DNA from: Hydrangea macrophylla
Lineage: Eukaryota; Streptophyta; Magnoliopsida; Cornales; Hydrangeaceae
Length of the DNA: 64,000 nt
Reading direction: 5' to 3'
Assembly: GCA_033977485.1 (NCBI GenBank)
Contig: CM066982.1
Span: forward strand, 37,612,218 to 37,676,217
The notes beneath the pieces are model-generated. The model made no database searches and was not told the DNA's origin. It saw only the letters and a program-made list of their open reading frames with translations. The position numbers were made by a program, and so were the translations under genes. This document shows positions 31,822 to 43,730 of this stretch, in pieces. How positions within the stretch are numbered: position 1 is the first letter of the stretch; each line of letters opens with the position of its first letter.

Positions 31822-34795
31822 CTACTTTAGCAAATTTTAGAGTGAGAGAGAGAGCCCGAGAACTTTTGGTGAGAAAACCCCCCTCACACTCTCGGCGTAC
31901 ACACAACAACACCCACATTCTCTGCACTCTCTGTAACCCCACACACCCACATACACGGTCACGCACGCACGCACGCAGAGGAAGGGGTAGAGACATAGAG
32001 GGGAGAGTAAGTGAGATCGGAGGAGTTTGAAGAGAAACGAGGTCACCTGAGGTAAAACCCATAACCCTTTCTCATTTTTGAGTCCCTGCTAGACATTTAG
32101 AAGACCTTAGGACAACATGCATGTAGCCAATCAGAGCCTAAGACTCTCTGCAGCCTCCGACGGCCATTCGAGCACCATCAAGGAACTCAATTTTCCAACC
32201 ATCACCAAAATGCCTCTAAGTTGTGTAGGTTTGATAGGGCATGCAAGACATTATTCTCAGTTTTGGCCGAAAGAATAATCCATTGGTAGGACCCTAAGAT
32301 GAATGAACCCAGCTTCCAGCTCATACTATATTGTAGAGGACCGAATTCTGGTTACTTTGCCGTTGGATTAATGCATTTTCATGGAGAAACGTGAAAGTTA
32401 TGGAGCTCTGAAGCTTTTTCGGCGAGCCCCGATTCTCCAGCGGTCCTCTCTCGCCGGAGAAGAAAATAATTTTAAGGGTTATAACACCCGGGTCTTGGGC
32501 CGGGTCGAGTTTGGGTCAGGATGGGTTGGTGTGTGAGTATAAATGGGTCTTGGGTTGGTTAGGATAAAACCCATGGGCCCCCTTTAGTGGGACGACGTCG
32601 TTTTGACGCCGGGTTATAAGACCCGGATTCGGGTCGGGTCATGGTTGGGTCAGACTGTGTCTGTTTTTGGGTATGGGTAGCGGTTAGGGTCAAGTCAAGT
32701 TAGACCCGTGGACCTTTTAAGTCCAACGGTGTCGTTTTGACGCATCGGGTCAGGTAGTGGGTTAGGGTCGAGTCATGTTGTGTGTGTACATGGTTTTGGG
32801 TTTGGGTTCAGTTCGGGTTAGGGTTAGCGGGTTGGGTTAGTTTGTGAGTTAGAATGGGTTTCGGTTCCGGGTTAGGTTCAACCCGAAAGGTTTTTAGGAT
32901 GGGTTCGTTCGTGAGTGTTAGTGCGTAGTCTGCTTAGGATTCGGTCGGGTCGGGTCTGACCCATTGGGTCGCTATTTTGGGTTTCTTCGTTTCTATAAAT
33001 GGGTAACCCGTTTAGTCTCGGGTCGGTTCGTGTTGACCCGTCGGGTGTAAGATCATTATTATTATTATTACTATTATCCTTGTTATTTAGTATTAATTAG
33101 TTTTAAATAGTTTTAATTATGTATAATTATATTATTAGCCCTATTTATCTATGAAATACTATTACATAGTATTTCCAATATACTAGGTACAAATATATTA
33201 TTAATATAATAATATAATTATTACTTATTTATCATTATATGAGTATTAAATAATAGTTTTATATCTCATTTAAATAGATTTTTAATACCTATTTATGTTT
33301 ATAAATTCTAGAAAATTAGGGATATGTTCCTAGTGATATTTTATACCATACTAATAATTAGTATTCCATAGATTCTATATACTGTTGATATATAATAACA
33401 CATATTGTTATTTATATGTATAAAATAAATAGTAAATAAATAGCTATTGTCTTATCTATGGTATTTAAATACCTATATGTATTTATAAATTCCAGAAAAT
33501 CAGGGGAATGTCCCCAATGCTATTTTATGATATCCCCAAAGTTATAAAAGCTGTATTACTATATCTTAGTATTTTCTTATAATTATTAAGGAGCTATTTA
33601 TTAGTATATTAATTATTATAAATACTAAATGAGCTCCGAAAAATTATGAAATAAATACTGGTAGTATATTTTAATATCTAGTATTTAATAAATATACTTC
33701 TAAGTACCGATTTCTCAGTATAGTCATATTTATGTATTTAAATTCCTTTCGGGTATTTTCCAGTACTTATAATCTGTAAAAAAATTCATAATAAATAATC
33801 TAGAACTCCGAAAAATACGTGGTCAGTTCCTAGAGTCTTAGAATAATGTCTAGAACATTCCCTTAAAGTTTGGTGACCTTTCGACTTGGTCGAAAATACA
33901 GCCTATCTTTTAGGCCGCATTAGTGCAGCATTACCCGTAAAACGCGACGGACCCCGATTTGAGTCTAGTCAATGGCGTTGGACTTAGAATGACACATAGA
34001 TCACTATCTTGAGGTTATAACCTTATTTGGTAAAATTACCATTTTGCCCCTGTAGTTGCACTCACATTTTATTATTATTTCTTCCATTTATTGTTGTAGA
34101 ACTTGACGGTTAGCTGCTACAGAGGATCGGCGACTCAAGGTGAGTTTCCTAACCTCACTCTAATCGGTATTAAGATCTATTCAAGATATCTACAAGCTAC
34201 TTGCATGAGGTTTTCTATATATATATATATTATATTGATTGATGTTGCTACATATCTCCATATCTGTATGACTATGAATATTGGTGCTATGGTAAGTGCT
34301 ATCGCATAGATGAGCAGGTCAAGAGTTTTATCTATATAATTATTGGTATCAAATCCATGTTTAAAGATCCATGAACTATATGCTATACTTCTGCTGTTAC
34401 GAATACAATGTGATTTGATCATTTAGAGTTCATACTTGAGTTATAAGTATGTTATATGGCACGATTATTGTGTTGATAATGATTAGGTAAGTTCTCATCG
34501 TAAGTATATTATGATATAAAACAGAATGATGAATGTATAAACGTAACTTTGAAAGTATAAATGGATGTTATTAATGAACTAAACTACGAAACGTACGAAC
34601 GCTTAAGATAACGATAAAACCTTCAATAACAGATTTTATGCGAATAAGGGAAGTTGGGCGTCGTTTTTCGTCATGTGACTACCGGTCAAAGTTGATTAGT
34701 AAACTTTCGTGTCGTGTTCGGATATTTCTTACAAAGTTGGTGTTTCAGTAATTCCATGGAATCAATTGGAGAGTTATGTTTTGTGTTCTTGATTT

Positions 34796-35120
34796 AAGGA
34801 TCAGCATGAGGTGTTCGATCAAGTGCAGATGACCTGAGGATCGTCATGACGTGTTCTATTAAGTGGTTGATTATTTTTCCACACCCTTGGATTGAGGATC
34901 GACATGATGTGTACGCTCATGTACGGGTGTCCTGAGGATCGACATGACGTGTTCGTCCAAGTGATTGTTTATATCTTGTACCCTTGGTCTGAGGATTGGC
35001 ATGACGTGTTCGATAACGTGCGGGTAACTTGAGGATCGGCATGACGTGTTCGACCAAGAGATTGTTAAATATCCCGCACACTTATTCTAAGGATCATCAG
35101 TGATGTGTTCAATCAAGCGG
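34796..35120 (+). repeat. Tandem array gaggatcg(g/a)catgacgtgttcg in the inner LTR
   Basis: Seven units start near 34796, 34835, 34892, 34932, 34991, 35030 and 35093. Alternating short (about 39 bp) and long (about 59 bp) steps suggest a 98-bp higher-order unit. Confidence 0.8.
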
Positions 35121-36409
35121 TTCATTGTCGAGAGTTGTTCTTTCTTGACCGGTAAATGCATTTAGAGTTAAGTCTTTTTTCAGTTAATGTCATTGGTCAA
35201 TTCAGTTCGGGGCTAAACATCAAAGGAACGAATGGGTTTGAATGAGACATGATTCTGAGAATAAGAAATGATGAATCACTCACTTTAATGGTAGTAACCC
35301 TAAAGATACCCTCGCTTAACTTATCACTGACGGCATTAACAAAAGGAGAATGTATTCTATGAAAGGAGTATTGAGATATGTGTATTACCTAAATGTTTTA
35401 ATTGAAACCTCTATCATGCCCGTGAAAGAATGTATCTTTTGATAATAAAGTTACCATATCTCAAGATACTAAATTATGATGCAAATAGAGAAACACTTTT
35501 ATAGATTATTACGTGGTTATGTTACTCACTCAGCTTTGTTCCAAAGCTAATGGCATTTTATGCCCTAGACATTCTCATGTCCAGAGTGTTGTAGGTTTTG
35601 TTAGGGCAGGAGGGTGAGCTCTGGATGCAATACTAAGGAGCCAAGAAAGGTTAGAGCCAAGCTGGAGAACAGGAGATAGTTATTTCAGTGTTTAAGCTTA
35701 TGTATACGTTTAGTATGGCCTCATGTAATAAGTTTGTAGTTATTGTAATCATTATATCTTCCATTGCTGTAATTATGTTTCAGTGACGTCTTATGAAGGC
35801 GTGTGTGGAGTTAGAAAGGACAAGACGGTTAATCAACCAGTCACGTGTTCACAAACCCATAAAGGAAATTTATTTTTCCCTATTTTTGGTACTTCAGGGC
35901 ATGACACAATCGATTGGATAGAATTCCAATCGATTGACATTCCAATCAATTGAATAGAATTCCAACCGATTGATATCCCAATTGATTGCCAATGTTAGCA
36001 ATCGATTGACATTGTTTCAGACCCAATCGATTGCCATGATTTTCTCAATCGACTGTTATCGTTTTATCCCAATCAATTGGACCTTATACCAATCGATTGG
36101 TATGGGTAGAACATGGATTCTCTTGCCTGTTTATTATATAAGAGGTTCGATTGTTCATTTTTCATTTCAGACCGCCGTTATGCGATTTTGGGTGGATCTA
36201 GGAAAATGTGACAACACAGATAAGTATGATTAAGAATAATGGGTTAATGAAATGATGTGAGATATTATGCAGTTCATGTATGAGTTCAATATCTGTTTCT
36301 TTTAATCAGAGTAGTCAGGCCACATTGGGAATTGTCATGTGTCGATATTAGATGTAACTCATGTAGGTTTGGTAAGTTCTGGGGATGGTACATGGATGGA
36401 TGTTTGGTC

Positions 36410-36735
36410 ATGATATGCTCTAAAAGTGGTAAGCTGTGCATATGCTCGTAAAAGCGGTGATTTGGACCAAGTAGTCCTACGATAGAATGGATAATCTATG
36501 ATATGCTCTTAAAAGTGGTGAGTTGTGTAATATGCTCTTAAAAGCGGTGAGCTGGAATGTCTGGTAGATGACGCTGAGTCGTGGCAATATATGATATGCC
36601 TTGTTCGACACGTTGTGTCCATAAAATACGGTGAATAGGATACATTGTTCTTAAAAGCTGGGGATGGACTAACATTGAGTCTATGACAAGTGGTGAGCTG
36701 TGTAATATGCTCTTAAAAGTGGTGGGCGGAATGAG
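36410..36735 (+). repeat. Tandem array atatgctcttaaaagtggtgagctg in D LTR
   Basis: The phrase gatatgctcttaaaagtggtgagctgtgtaa recurs about seven times with changes, irregularly spaced. It lies in the same part of the LTR as the arrays of LTR2 and the inner LTR, but the sequence is different. Confidence 0.78.
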
Positions 36736-37426
36736 GGTATATCCCTAGAGTTAAATGAGTAAGTCTGTTTATTCGGTCAGAATATGTTAATATGGATCTT
36801 CGAGTAACAAGACAATAAGGGTTGGTTTAAGAGGTTGAATAGAGGAACAAGATATTGTTATTATTATAGTAAGATGTTAACTAGTGTTTTACCTAAGCTT
36901 GTGCTTACTTCAGATGAATAGTACTTTGTTAGTTTATACTCACTCAGCTCTCAGTAAGTTGACGGCCTTTATTGCCTGGACTTTTTCTCCGTCCAGACTA
37001 TCATGTACCTTATTTTTAAGGTGACGAAGTCTACAACGATAGTTCCTATCCAGGAGGAGAATACACCGAGTGTGGTCCTATTGATGAGGGCTATGCAAGG
37101 GAGGACTATAATGCTGATGTTTACGCCAGCTGAAGACCTGCAGATAGTTTATGTTATTTCTGTTTAGTTGTTTTGTTATATTTGGTACTTGGGCATATGT
37201 TGCTTTCAAACCTTATATATCTTCCGCTGTAGCTTTACTTTTGTAATAACTCTGATGTTGGTATATAATAGGTTTCCTTTATATTACTGTGGGTTATTCT
37301 TTCTTGTTGTGGACTAGAACTGCGTGGTGTGGAAGGTTAGTGACTTTCACCAGTCATTCCCTATGGACCCATAAAGGAAATTTATTTTTTATTTATTCAT
37401 GCTGTTCCGGGGCGTGACAGGATTTT

Positions 37427-37438
37427 TGGTATCAGAGC
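37427..37438 (+). other. Primer binding site of element D
   Basis: TGGTATCAGAGC, the usual complement of the plant initiator Met tRNA 3' end, 7 bases after the LTR. Confidence 0.9.
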
Positions 37439-37574
37439 TCTAGTTTTGTGATACTTTCGTTCACTACCTATTCCACACCATCTGGTCCTAGTATGTTAAG
37501 ATTTCCTTGAGATAAGATATGAGTTTAAGATAAGTTCGTCTTTCTGATGATGGATAGTCTCTTTGCAAGATATC

Positions 37575-38585
37575 ATGGATCCAGAGTTTCATCAGTTTGT
37601 TACCGATACTTATGGAGGACACATGATCCATGGGGATACCGTGGAGCCAGCTGACCCAGAGTTTTATCGTGAGTGAGTGTGCCAGATAGCTAGTTGACAT
37701 TTGGAAGAAGACATGTGGAGGGTGCTTTATTTGATCGGGAGTACTCACCCGACATAGATGCGTATGGATGCTTACCACTTTGTGAGAGTTGGTAGAGACA
37801 TTTGTCAGAAGATATTACGGTTAGTTCAGAGTAAGCTAGAGATGGATGAGATTGAGCTGAGAGCCATTTTAGCCATTCCACCAGAGCCTACAACTGTACT
37901 AGCACTGGAAGCCCCACCATCACCGGTACCTGACATACCAGTTTTGGAGCTTGAGCCAATTCAAGATGAGGAGGATCTAGAGCCAGAGGACGAGCATCCC
38001 GACGAGGATATTGACAGGGATGGAGAGGAGGAGCCGATAGACGATGAGGACCCAGTGGAGGATGAGCAGGTGGACGACGCAGATGATTACGAGCCAGAGG
38101 ATGATCCGTAGGAGCCAGAGTTTGAGCCGGATGATCCAGCACAAGACCCAGAGGCAATGGAGGCAGACATAGTGGTGGAGGCTGACGTTGTAGTTGAGGA
38201 CGTAGCCGATGAGGAGATCGTTGTACCAGAGGCACACATTATGCTTCAGATACCAGCCAGACCTATAATGGCAGCCATGGCTAATATAACAGTAGGATGG
38301 ATAGCTGGGAGGGTAGCCCAGCCAGCAGGTTTTGCTATAGGAGAGGCTGTGATAGCAGGAGCTCTTGATATAGCTGATGGAATTGCCGCAGTAGCAGTTG
38401 AGGTCGCCAACCAGGCAATAGCAAATGCGATGGAGGACGCTGATGCAGAGGTGATAGAGGATTGGGATATTGGAGTGGTAGCCGGAGATCTTGTCACACC
38501 AGTTAAGGATGATCTACTCGAGGAGATGGATATCGATTTGGAGGATGAGGCGCCACTAGTAGGATTAGATGTTGACGACCTTTGA
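37575..38585 (+). pseudogene. Unrecognised acidic ORF of element D (337 codons, four in-frame stops)
   Basis: I do not recognise this protein. One frame runs from ATG 37575 to the UGA after 38582. Stops at about 37674, 37695, 37755 and 38109 interrupt it, consistent with C-to-T decay. It sits where gag would be, about 140 bp after the primer site. The N-terminal part (MDPEFHQFVTDTYGGHMIHG, later MRMDAYHFVRVGRDICQKIL) looks like a small folded domain. A proline/acidic stretch (37900-38130) is packed with Asp and Glu. The C-terminal third is Ala/Val/Ile-rich (WIAGRVAQPAGFAIGEAVIAGALDI) with more acidic residues. No zinc knuckle, protease or RT motif is seen. It could be an extremely diverged gag or a protein special to this family. 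Confidence 0.6.
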
Positions 38586-38737
38586 GTCAGGGTCTGCAGG
38601 GGGTTTATATTTTTGTTAGATTATATCAGGACATGTTGTCCATCAGATTTTGGGAGCTTGAGAGATAGCTATTTGACCATAGCTTTGTATAGATGTTATC
38701 CTCAGTAGTCGTAGTTGTAATAGTTGACCTTAGTACT
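38586..38737 (+). other. Element D internal sequence after the ORF, cut by element B
   Basis: Noncoding, up to the junction ttagtact|TGTGGACAC. gtact at 38733-38737 is the candidate target duplication of element B. Confidence 0.6.
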
Positions 38738-40922
38738 TGTGGACACACGGAATCAGTCGTCCACTCTTTTTGTTTTTTGTTTTGAAATTGATTTGAAAAT
38801 GGTCTATTGAAAATAGATATAGAGTCGGCACTTGGTCTTTAGGGAACCAAGAAACCCAATTTGACTCACCCAAACAGATAAAGGGCACCGGCCTTTCATA
38901 ACCAAAGAACTTGGCTCGGGGTTTTTGTACGAGAGAGGAAGGAGCATTTGTCACGACTAAAATACCCTCAACTTGCCCCGTCTTTTGACGGGCCTCAATT
39001 AGCATCCAAATAATCATCTTATACTATGTATGGTTCGACAATTAATATTATGATAGCATATATTACATCACACAAGAATTTTGAAATGGAAGATCGAAAG
39101 ATAAGATATCATTCAAAAGATCTAAGCCAAGTATCACACAATGCAAAGGTGAAAGATCACACAAACAAACCTAGGAAAAATTGTCTAATCATGTATTAAG
39201 TAATCAAGTTTTCCTAATATAAGAAGGGACATGGATTGTTCTTGAAACAAATAACCAAAGAAAACCCAAATTTGCTTAGCAAGCTAGTGTGATGCATGTT
39301 AATATTTGAGAAAAGAAGATTTCTCAATACCCGAGATGGATGAGAAAGGAAGATTAGACCGAGGGGAAGCATGGACGTGTGATCAAGTTCATTCCTTATA
39401 ATCTTCTTATATTAGGAGTCACAAAAGCCCCAAATGTTGCATGGATGCAATCTATGATCCTAGAATGTGCAAAGGTTGTTGTGTGTATGTGTACATGGAC
39501 TTTCTAAAGTGACTTAGAAGTCTAAAAAGATGAATGGATGCATGGGGGAAATCATCATGGGACATGTAGAAATGTAGTATGAACTACTTCCTAAGATATG
39601 AACAAATTTGGAGTGCATGTAAGCATTAAATCAAAGAATGAAAGTAAAAGAATGCTTGCTGTGAATAGTGGACAGAACAATGACTTGATCTTGTGGAAAA
39701 TGAAAAGTAGGGTTATGAATGTTTTCAATGCATGATTTTTTATGGAGATCATTCTTAGTGTGTATAGAACACAAATAAAAAAGCCAATCCTCAATAACTA
39801 TTATAGATTGAGATAAATCATATAAACAATAGAGGTCACTCAGAAACAGAATCCGTACCGTCGACTGAAATGTCAAAAAATCTTAGAAAATGAAACCAAA
39901 ACATCTTGAGGCCCATATTATGCATAGAGTTCCATAAGACACCGAAGTTCAAAGGAAAAATGGGTTGGGACCACTTCTTTTGGAAATTTTTTCTATAAAA
40001 TAAGTTGAAAGTCAACTAAGCTGCTTTGACAGCAAAAACAGAATATCTGGAGAGACTGTTTGGGTCCAAATGGACCACTTCCAAGTATTTCGAAGTCAAA
40101 CCAAAAATCATGGGTGTTCTCTAATGAGTTAAGAAGACTTTTCTAGTGGTCTCATGTTAATTCTTTGAGTATTGAGTCCTAGAGAAATATTTGAACTCAG
40201 ATTATTCACTGTTTTGAAGATTTTGAAAAGAACTAGGGTTTTATTCTTTGAAATCAAAATGAGGGGTTTAAGAGGGGTTTTGAAATAGAGGCTTTAAAAG
40301 TATATTTTCAGCACTTAAATGGAGATTATGAAAACTTGAAATATCAACATTTGAACCCATATCAAGAACCTCCAAGATTGTTGGAGACATTGCTTTCATT
40401 TTTGAAGACAACTTCAAGAATACATAGGAGTGTATTGAAGTTGAAATCATCATCTATCAAACATGTTTTTGAGGTCAAGAGCTACTATCCATAACGATCC
40501 ACTCACCTCAAAATTCATGTCATCATCTAGATGATGATAGACTAGTAAGTAAATAAAAAATATAAAAAAGAAATGGGATTAAGGAGGGATAAGCATAATA
40601 TGTAAATAAGCAAGTAAGTAATCTATAGATGATATTCATGATGATTTTGGACTTGTAGCTTGGTGTTTCACTCATATATGGTGACTTTAGACATGGAAGA
40701 AGCTTCCTATCTCACAAATGCTCACTAAAATGGTGGTTGGGTGTATTGAATGTGAAGTAAATGAGAGTAATGAAGTAGAAACAAAGTTTAGAACCACTTT
40801 TTAGTTGAAAATCAAAGGAAGAATCTCACTTTCACTCTCCTATCCTTATCTTCTACAACTTTTCTCTCTATAACTTCTCTAAGCTTTGTATTCGCACCCC
40901 CTAAATGAGAAGTCAAGGGGGG

Positions 40923-40930
40923 TTTATATA
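40923..40930 (-). promoter_or_regulatory. TATA box of element B LTR
   Basis: TATATAAA on minus, after CCAATTTGGCC-like sequence and before CCCCCCTTGACTTC. Confidence 0.6.
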
Positions 40931-41069
40931 GGCCAATTTGGGGTGGTTTTGGGATTTAAAGAGTGCTCCCATTGGCTCCAAATGTCTGTGAACAAGGAAC
41001 TATGTTGTTTTGGTTTCTAATTAATCAAAATGGACCCCCAAAATAATTTACAAAAATGGACTGTTCTGG

Positions 41070-41130
41070 TAGAGAGTGCCGCGGTGGCATTGGGCCTATG
41101 CCGTGCGAGCAGTGGACCAGTGTCGTGGCG
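41070..41130 (-). repeat. GC-rich palindromic patch in U3 of element B LTR
   Basis: gagtgccgcggtggcatt and gtgtcgtggcggcactgc, about 140-200 bp upstream of the TATA box on minus. Related to the cluster in element A's LTR, and to 43668-43730 inside element B. Confidence 0.7.
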
Positions 41131-41989
41131 GCACTGCTCCTCTGATGTCCAGATAATTCCATTTAGGCCCCCAGAGGTTCCGGTATTTATAAAAAGGCCC
41201 TATTTCGTCCAAAATTCACAGAAAATGCGTATGAACTCCAAAATGAGGTTGTGATATACCATTGGAAAGGTAATGGAGTCTAATTTACATAAAAAATAGT
41301 TCAGAGATAGATCATTTTGAAAATATTTACGGTATTCGCGATAAAAGCCGATTTGATCGCCTGCTTCACCTTAAAAAAATCATAATAAATTCGTTTTAAA
41401 TCCGGGAATTATGTGCGATATACCGTTGGAAAGCTATTAACCTCTAGTATCCATGAAAAATGTTGAAAAATGATATGGTACTTCAATTTTAGTGTTAACC
41501 TTTGGTTAAACTGGTCAAACTTGGGATTCCCGGGAAGTTCTGGGAACCTCTAGGAGCTCCCAAGAGCTGACGTTATCGTCTGATTTTCTTTTAGGACCCA
41601 TTTTAGTACTTTTCACATGATCTAAAATGATCTCAGAACCTTTCAGCAAATTTGGACGATTTTGGTCAAACCTTGGCCAAACTGGTCAACGGTGACTTGG
41701 GAATTTCTAGGACTTTCGGGGGTCTCTGGGAGCTGACGATTTCTTCTGATTTTGATTGAAACTTATTTTTAGTACTTTTTTTTTTATGACATTGCATGTT
41801 TCCAGAACTTTCAGTCCAAATCTGGGAGTGTTTGGACTTTCAGGGGCATTTTGGTCATTTGTACCACTTTTTGAGCATTTTGAGAGATTGAACTAACTTT
41901 TAGGGGTCCTTTTGAGTCTTTTCGATCATTGTGAATCACCAAGCTATGGGTCTCCTAAATATGATAGCCAACAAAATGGGGTGTCTACA

Positions 41990-42004
41990 GTTTGCCCCTC
42001 TTTG
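41990..42004 (-). other. Polypurine tract of element B
   Basis: On minus CAAAGAGGGGCAAAC abuts the LTR start TGTAGACAC, the place where plus-strand DNA synthesis begins. Confidence 0.85.
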
Positions 42005-42519
42005 GCATGAACTTGCGAGGCAACGCATATCGCAAGCGAGTGCCAAAGCTTTGAAGAGATAGGTCTTTTTGGAGGCTATAGATTTAGGATAAAAGCGTTG
42101 CAAAGGATGCAATGATGAAAACATGATGTTGTGGTTAGTGCTGGTTGTGCTCTGAGTGAGCTGCCTACGTATCCTAAGGGAAATCAGACCATGACGTAGT
42201 TTAGGAGAACAAGGGACAAAATAACATGCAAATGCATCGTTAGAACCGGCGCATGCTATATTATGACATACATGGACGTGGTATGAGTTGCATCCTGGGT
42301 CCTATCACGTCTAGTGTTCTGATCTTGGCATGAGCATGTGCTGTGAGTTGTGCCACTCCATGTGGGTTGGTATTGTGCTAGTGTTTACAACTGTGATGTG
42401 GTGGCTGACTCGGATAAGGACATCAAGGTTTGGAAGACTCTGGGTGTCGGGGCAAACTTCTTGAATTTTAGGAAATATGCTGGCGAATGGATCAGATACA
42501 GGGCCCTTGAGGATAACAG

Positions 42520-43500
42520 TTGAGAGGTGAGAGGACTCACAAAGATCGATAACCGGGAGAATTTATGATAACCGAAGTGAGGATGCTCACAACAAATGAG
42601 AAGCTTACAGTGACCGATTTGGTGAGAAAGTTTATGGTAAGTGAGGAGGCGCACTGAAAGGTGAGGTAAATGGAGTGAGGAAGATCTCGATAAGTGAGGA
42701 AGCTCACGATAACCGACAGGTGAGGAAGCTCATGGTAGTTGACTATTGAGGAAGCTCACGGCGACATGATAGATGAGGAAGCTTATCAACGGACACAGGG
42801 TCGTAAAGTTGGTTCTGGTTTTCCATTTATTTTCTGCTGGAGATATTGGGGAATTCTTTCTGAGAACCCCTCACGACTTTTGACTGAGAACCAGGATCCA
42901 TCTCTAAATCTTTCATGGTTGATCAAATTCTGCTAAAAAGACCTGATTAGAGCCTTCGGGAGCCAATTTTTGTCTGTATCTGTCCACTGGGGGTGGTTTT
43001 GGACTCTCCGAGAATCTTTCTTAACTGTCGACCAAGAACTAGGATCCATAGCTGGTCTCTCACGATTGATCGAATTTCTTTGACCGAGAACCAAGATCCA
43101 TTACCGAATCTCTCACGGTTGATCAAATCTTGCAATGCTCAATTCAAGACAGCCAGTTAGGGCCTTCAGGAGCTAATATATTTTTGATTTTATCCTTGGG
43201 GGATAGTGTTTGATTCTCTGAGAACCTCTCTTCAACTGCTTCTCGACCAGGGACCATGGCCCATCTCTGAATCTCTTACGGTTGATCGAACCTTCCAGGG
43301 CTCAATCCGAAAGAGCCGGTTAGGGCCTTTGGGAGCTAATTTCTTTCTGCAACTATCCTCTAGGGATAGTGGGGGACTTTTCTTAGAGTCTTTCTTTACT
43401 GTCGATTCAGATCTAAATCTCTCATGATTGATCAACTTTTGCGTCGGTTATTTTGAAAAAACCTGTTCAGGCCTCTGGGAGCTATTTTTTTTCTTTGTAA
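42520..43500. repeat. Two degenerate tandem arrays in element B 3' region
   Basis: 42520-42790 repeats gtgaggaagctcacgataaccga (about 35-45 bp, roughly seven units). 42850-43500 repeats an approximately 190-bp unit with gagaacc(a/t)ggatccatctctgaatctc, cggttgatcgaa and gggccttcgggagctaat, three to four units. No gene. Confidence 0.75.
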
Positions 43501-43667
43501 CTGTCTTCTAGGGATAAGTTGGATCTATTGGGGATAAAACCTTGTAAACCTTGACTAAAATGGGCCATTAGGGCAGATCGGGGCCAAAATGGGCTTAAAA
43601 AGGTCAAACGGGCCAAAACGGGCCAAACCGGAGCAAAATAGAGTGAAACGGGGCCCACAGGGAACAG

Positions 43668-43730
43668 TGCCACGGTGGCACTAGGCCACTACCATGGAGG
43701 CAATTGGCCAGTGCCACTATGGCACTGGGT
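43668..43730. repeat. Palindromic agtgccacggtggcact patch
   Basis: cagtgccacggtggcacta and cagtgccactatggcactg lie within 60 bp, each nearly self-complementary. Related to the U3 patch at 41070. Confidence 0.75.

Larger units (their letters stand above)
31015..35906 (+). mobile_element. Inner solo LTR (about 4.9 kb) inside D's LTR
   Basis: Starts TGTAGCTCCTGC and ends TTCAGGGCATGACA between two caatc copies. It has a TATA box (31738), CA/GA-rich leader, a gggtcgggt-rich stretch (about 32480-33050), an AT-rich stretch (33050-33850), ggtgagt hairpin (34140), a tandem array (34796-35120), and the family modules tactcactcagctttg (35524) and cataaaggaaat (about 35860). No protein is encoded. Unusually long for an LTR; an unrecognised insert inside it cannot be excluded, since the distance from TATA to the hairpin is 2.4 kb against 0.2-0.34 kb in its relatives. 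Confidence 0.82.
30965..36099 (+). repeat. CAATCGATTG palindrome array, downstream cluster (split by the inner LTR)
   Basis: Exact copies at 30985, 35907, 35927, 35999, 36024 and 36090, with variants at 30965, 35943, 35963, 35979, 36046 and 36070. The cluster is split by the inner LTR at 31015-35906. The duplicated caatc is part of one palindrome, so the LTR inserted inside a CAATCGATTG copy. Confidence 0.9.
30165..37419 (+). mobile_element. 5' LTR of element D, interrupted by a solo LTR
   Basis: Starts TGTAATACCCTG and ends CCGGGGCGTGACA, followed 7 bases later by a primer site. Without the inserted 4897 bp (LTR plus one target copy) it is about 2.36 kb. Internal order matches LTR2: TATA (30497), GA leader (30543-30605 and 30700-30790), GTGAGT hairpin (30833), a tandem array (36410-36735), module tactcactcagctctc (about 36940) and ccataaaggaaat (37369) near the end. 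It has arrays of CAATCGATTG on both sides of the promoter. Confidence 0.88.
30165..38737 (+). mobile_element. Long-LTR Ty3/gypsy-like element D (5' part; right side cut by element B)
   Basis: Comprises the 5' LTR (30165-37419, itself interrupted by 31015-35906), a Met-tRNA-type primer site and a single reading frame (37575-38585). It is cut at 38737 by the LTR of element B. The left flank aaact (30160-30164) is the candidate target duplication; its partner is outside the window. No protease, RT or integrase is visible in the surviving internal part, which is only 1.3 kb long. It could be non-autonomous, or its pol may lie beyond the window. Confidence 0.8.
38738..41989 (-). mobile_element. 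3' LTR of element B
   Basis: On minus it begins TGTAGACACCCCATTTTGT directly after a purine tract and ends TGTGTCCACA at 38738. A TATA box (40923-40930, minus) with a leader lies below it, and a GC-rich palindromic patch (41070-41130) above. Same LTR group as A and F. Noncoding, 3.25 kb. Confidence 0.88.

Noticed and set aside
31748..32062. Cys/Val-rich ORF
   Set aside because: Translation of a CA repeat and purine leader of the inner LTR.
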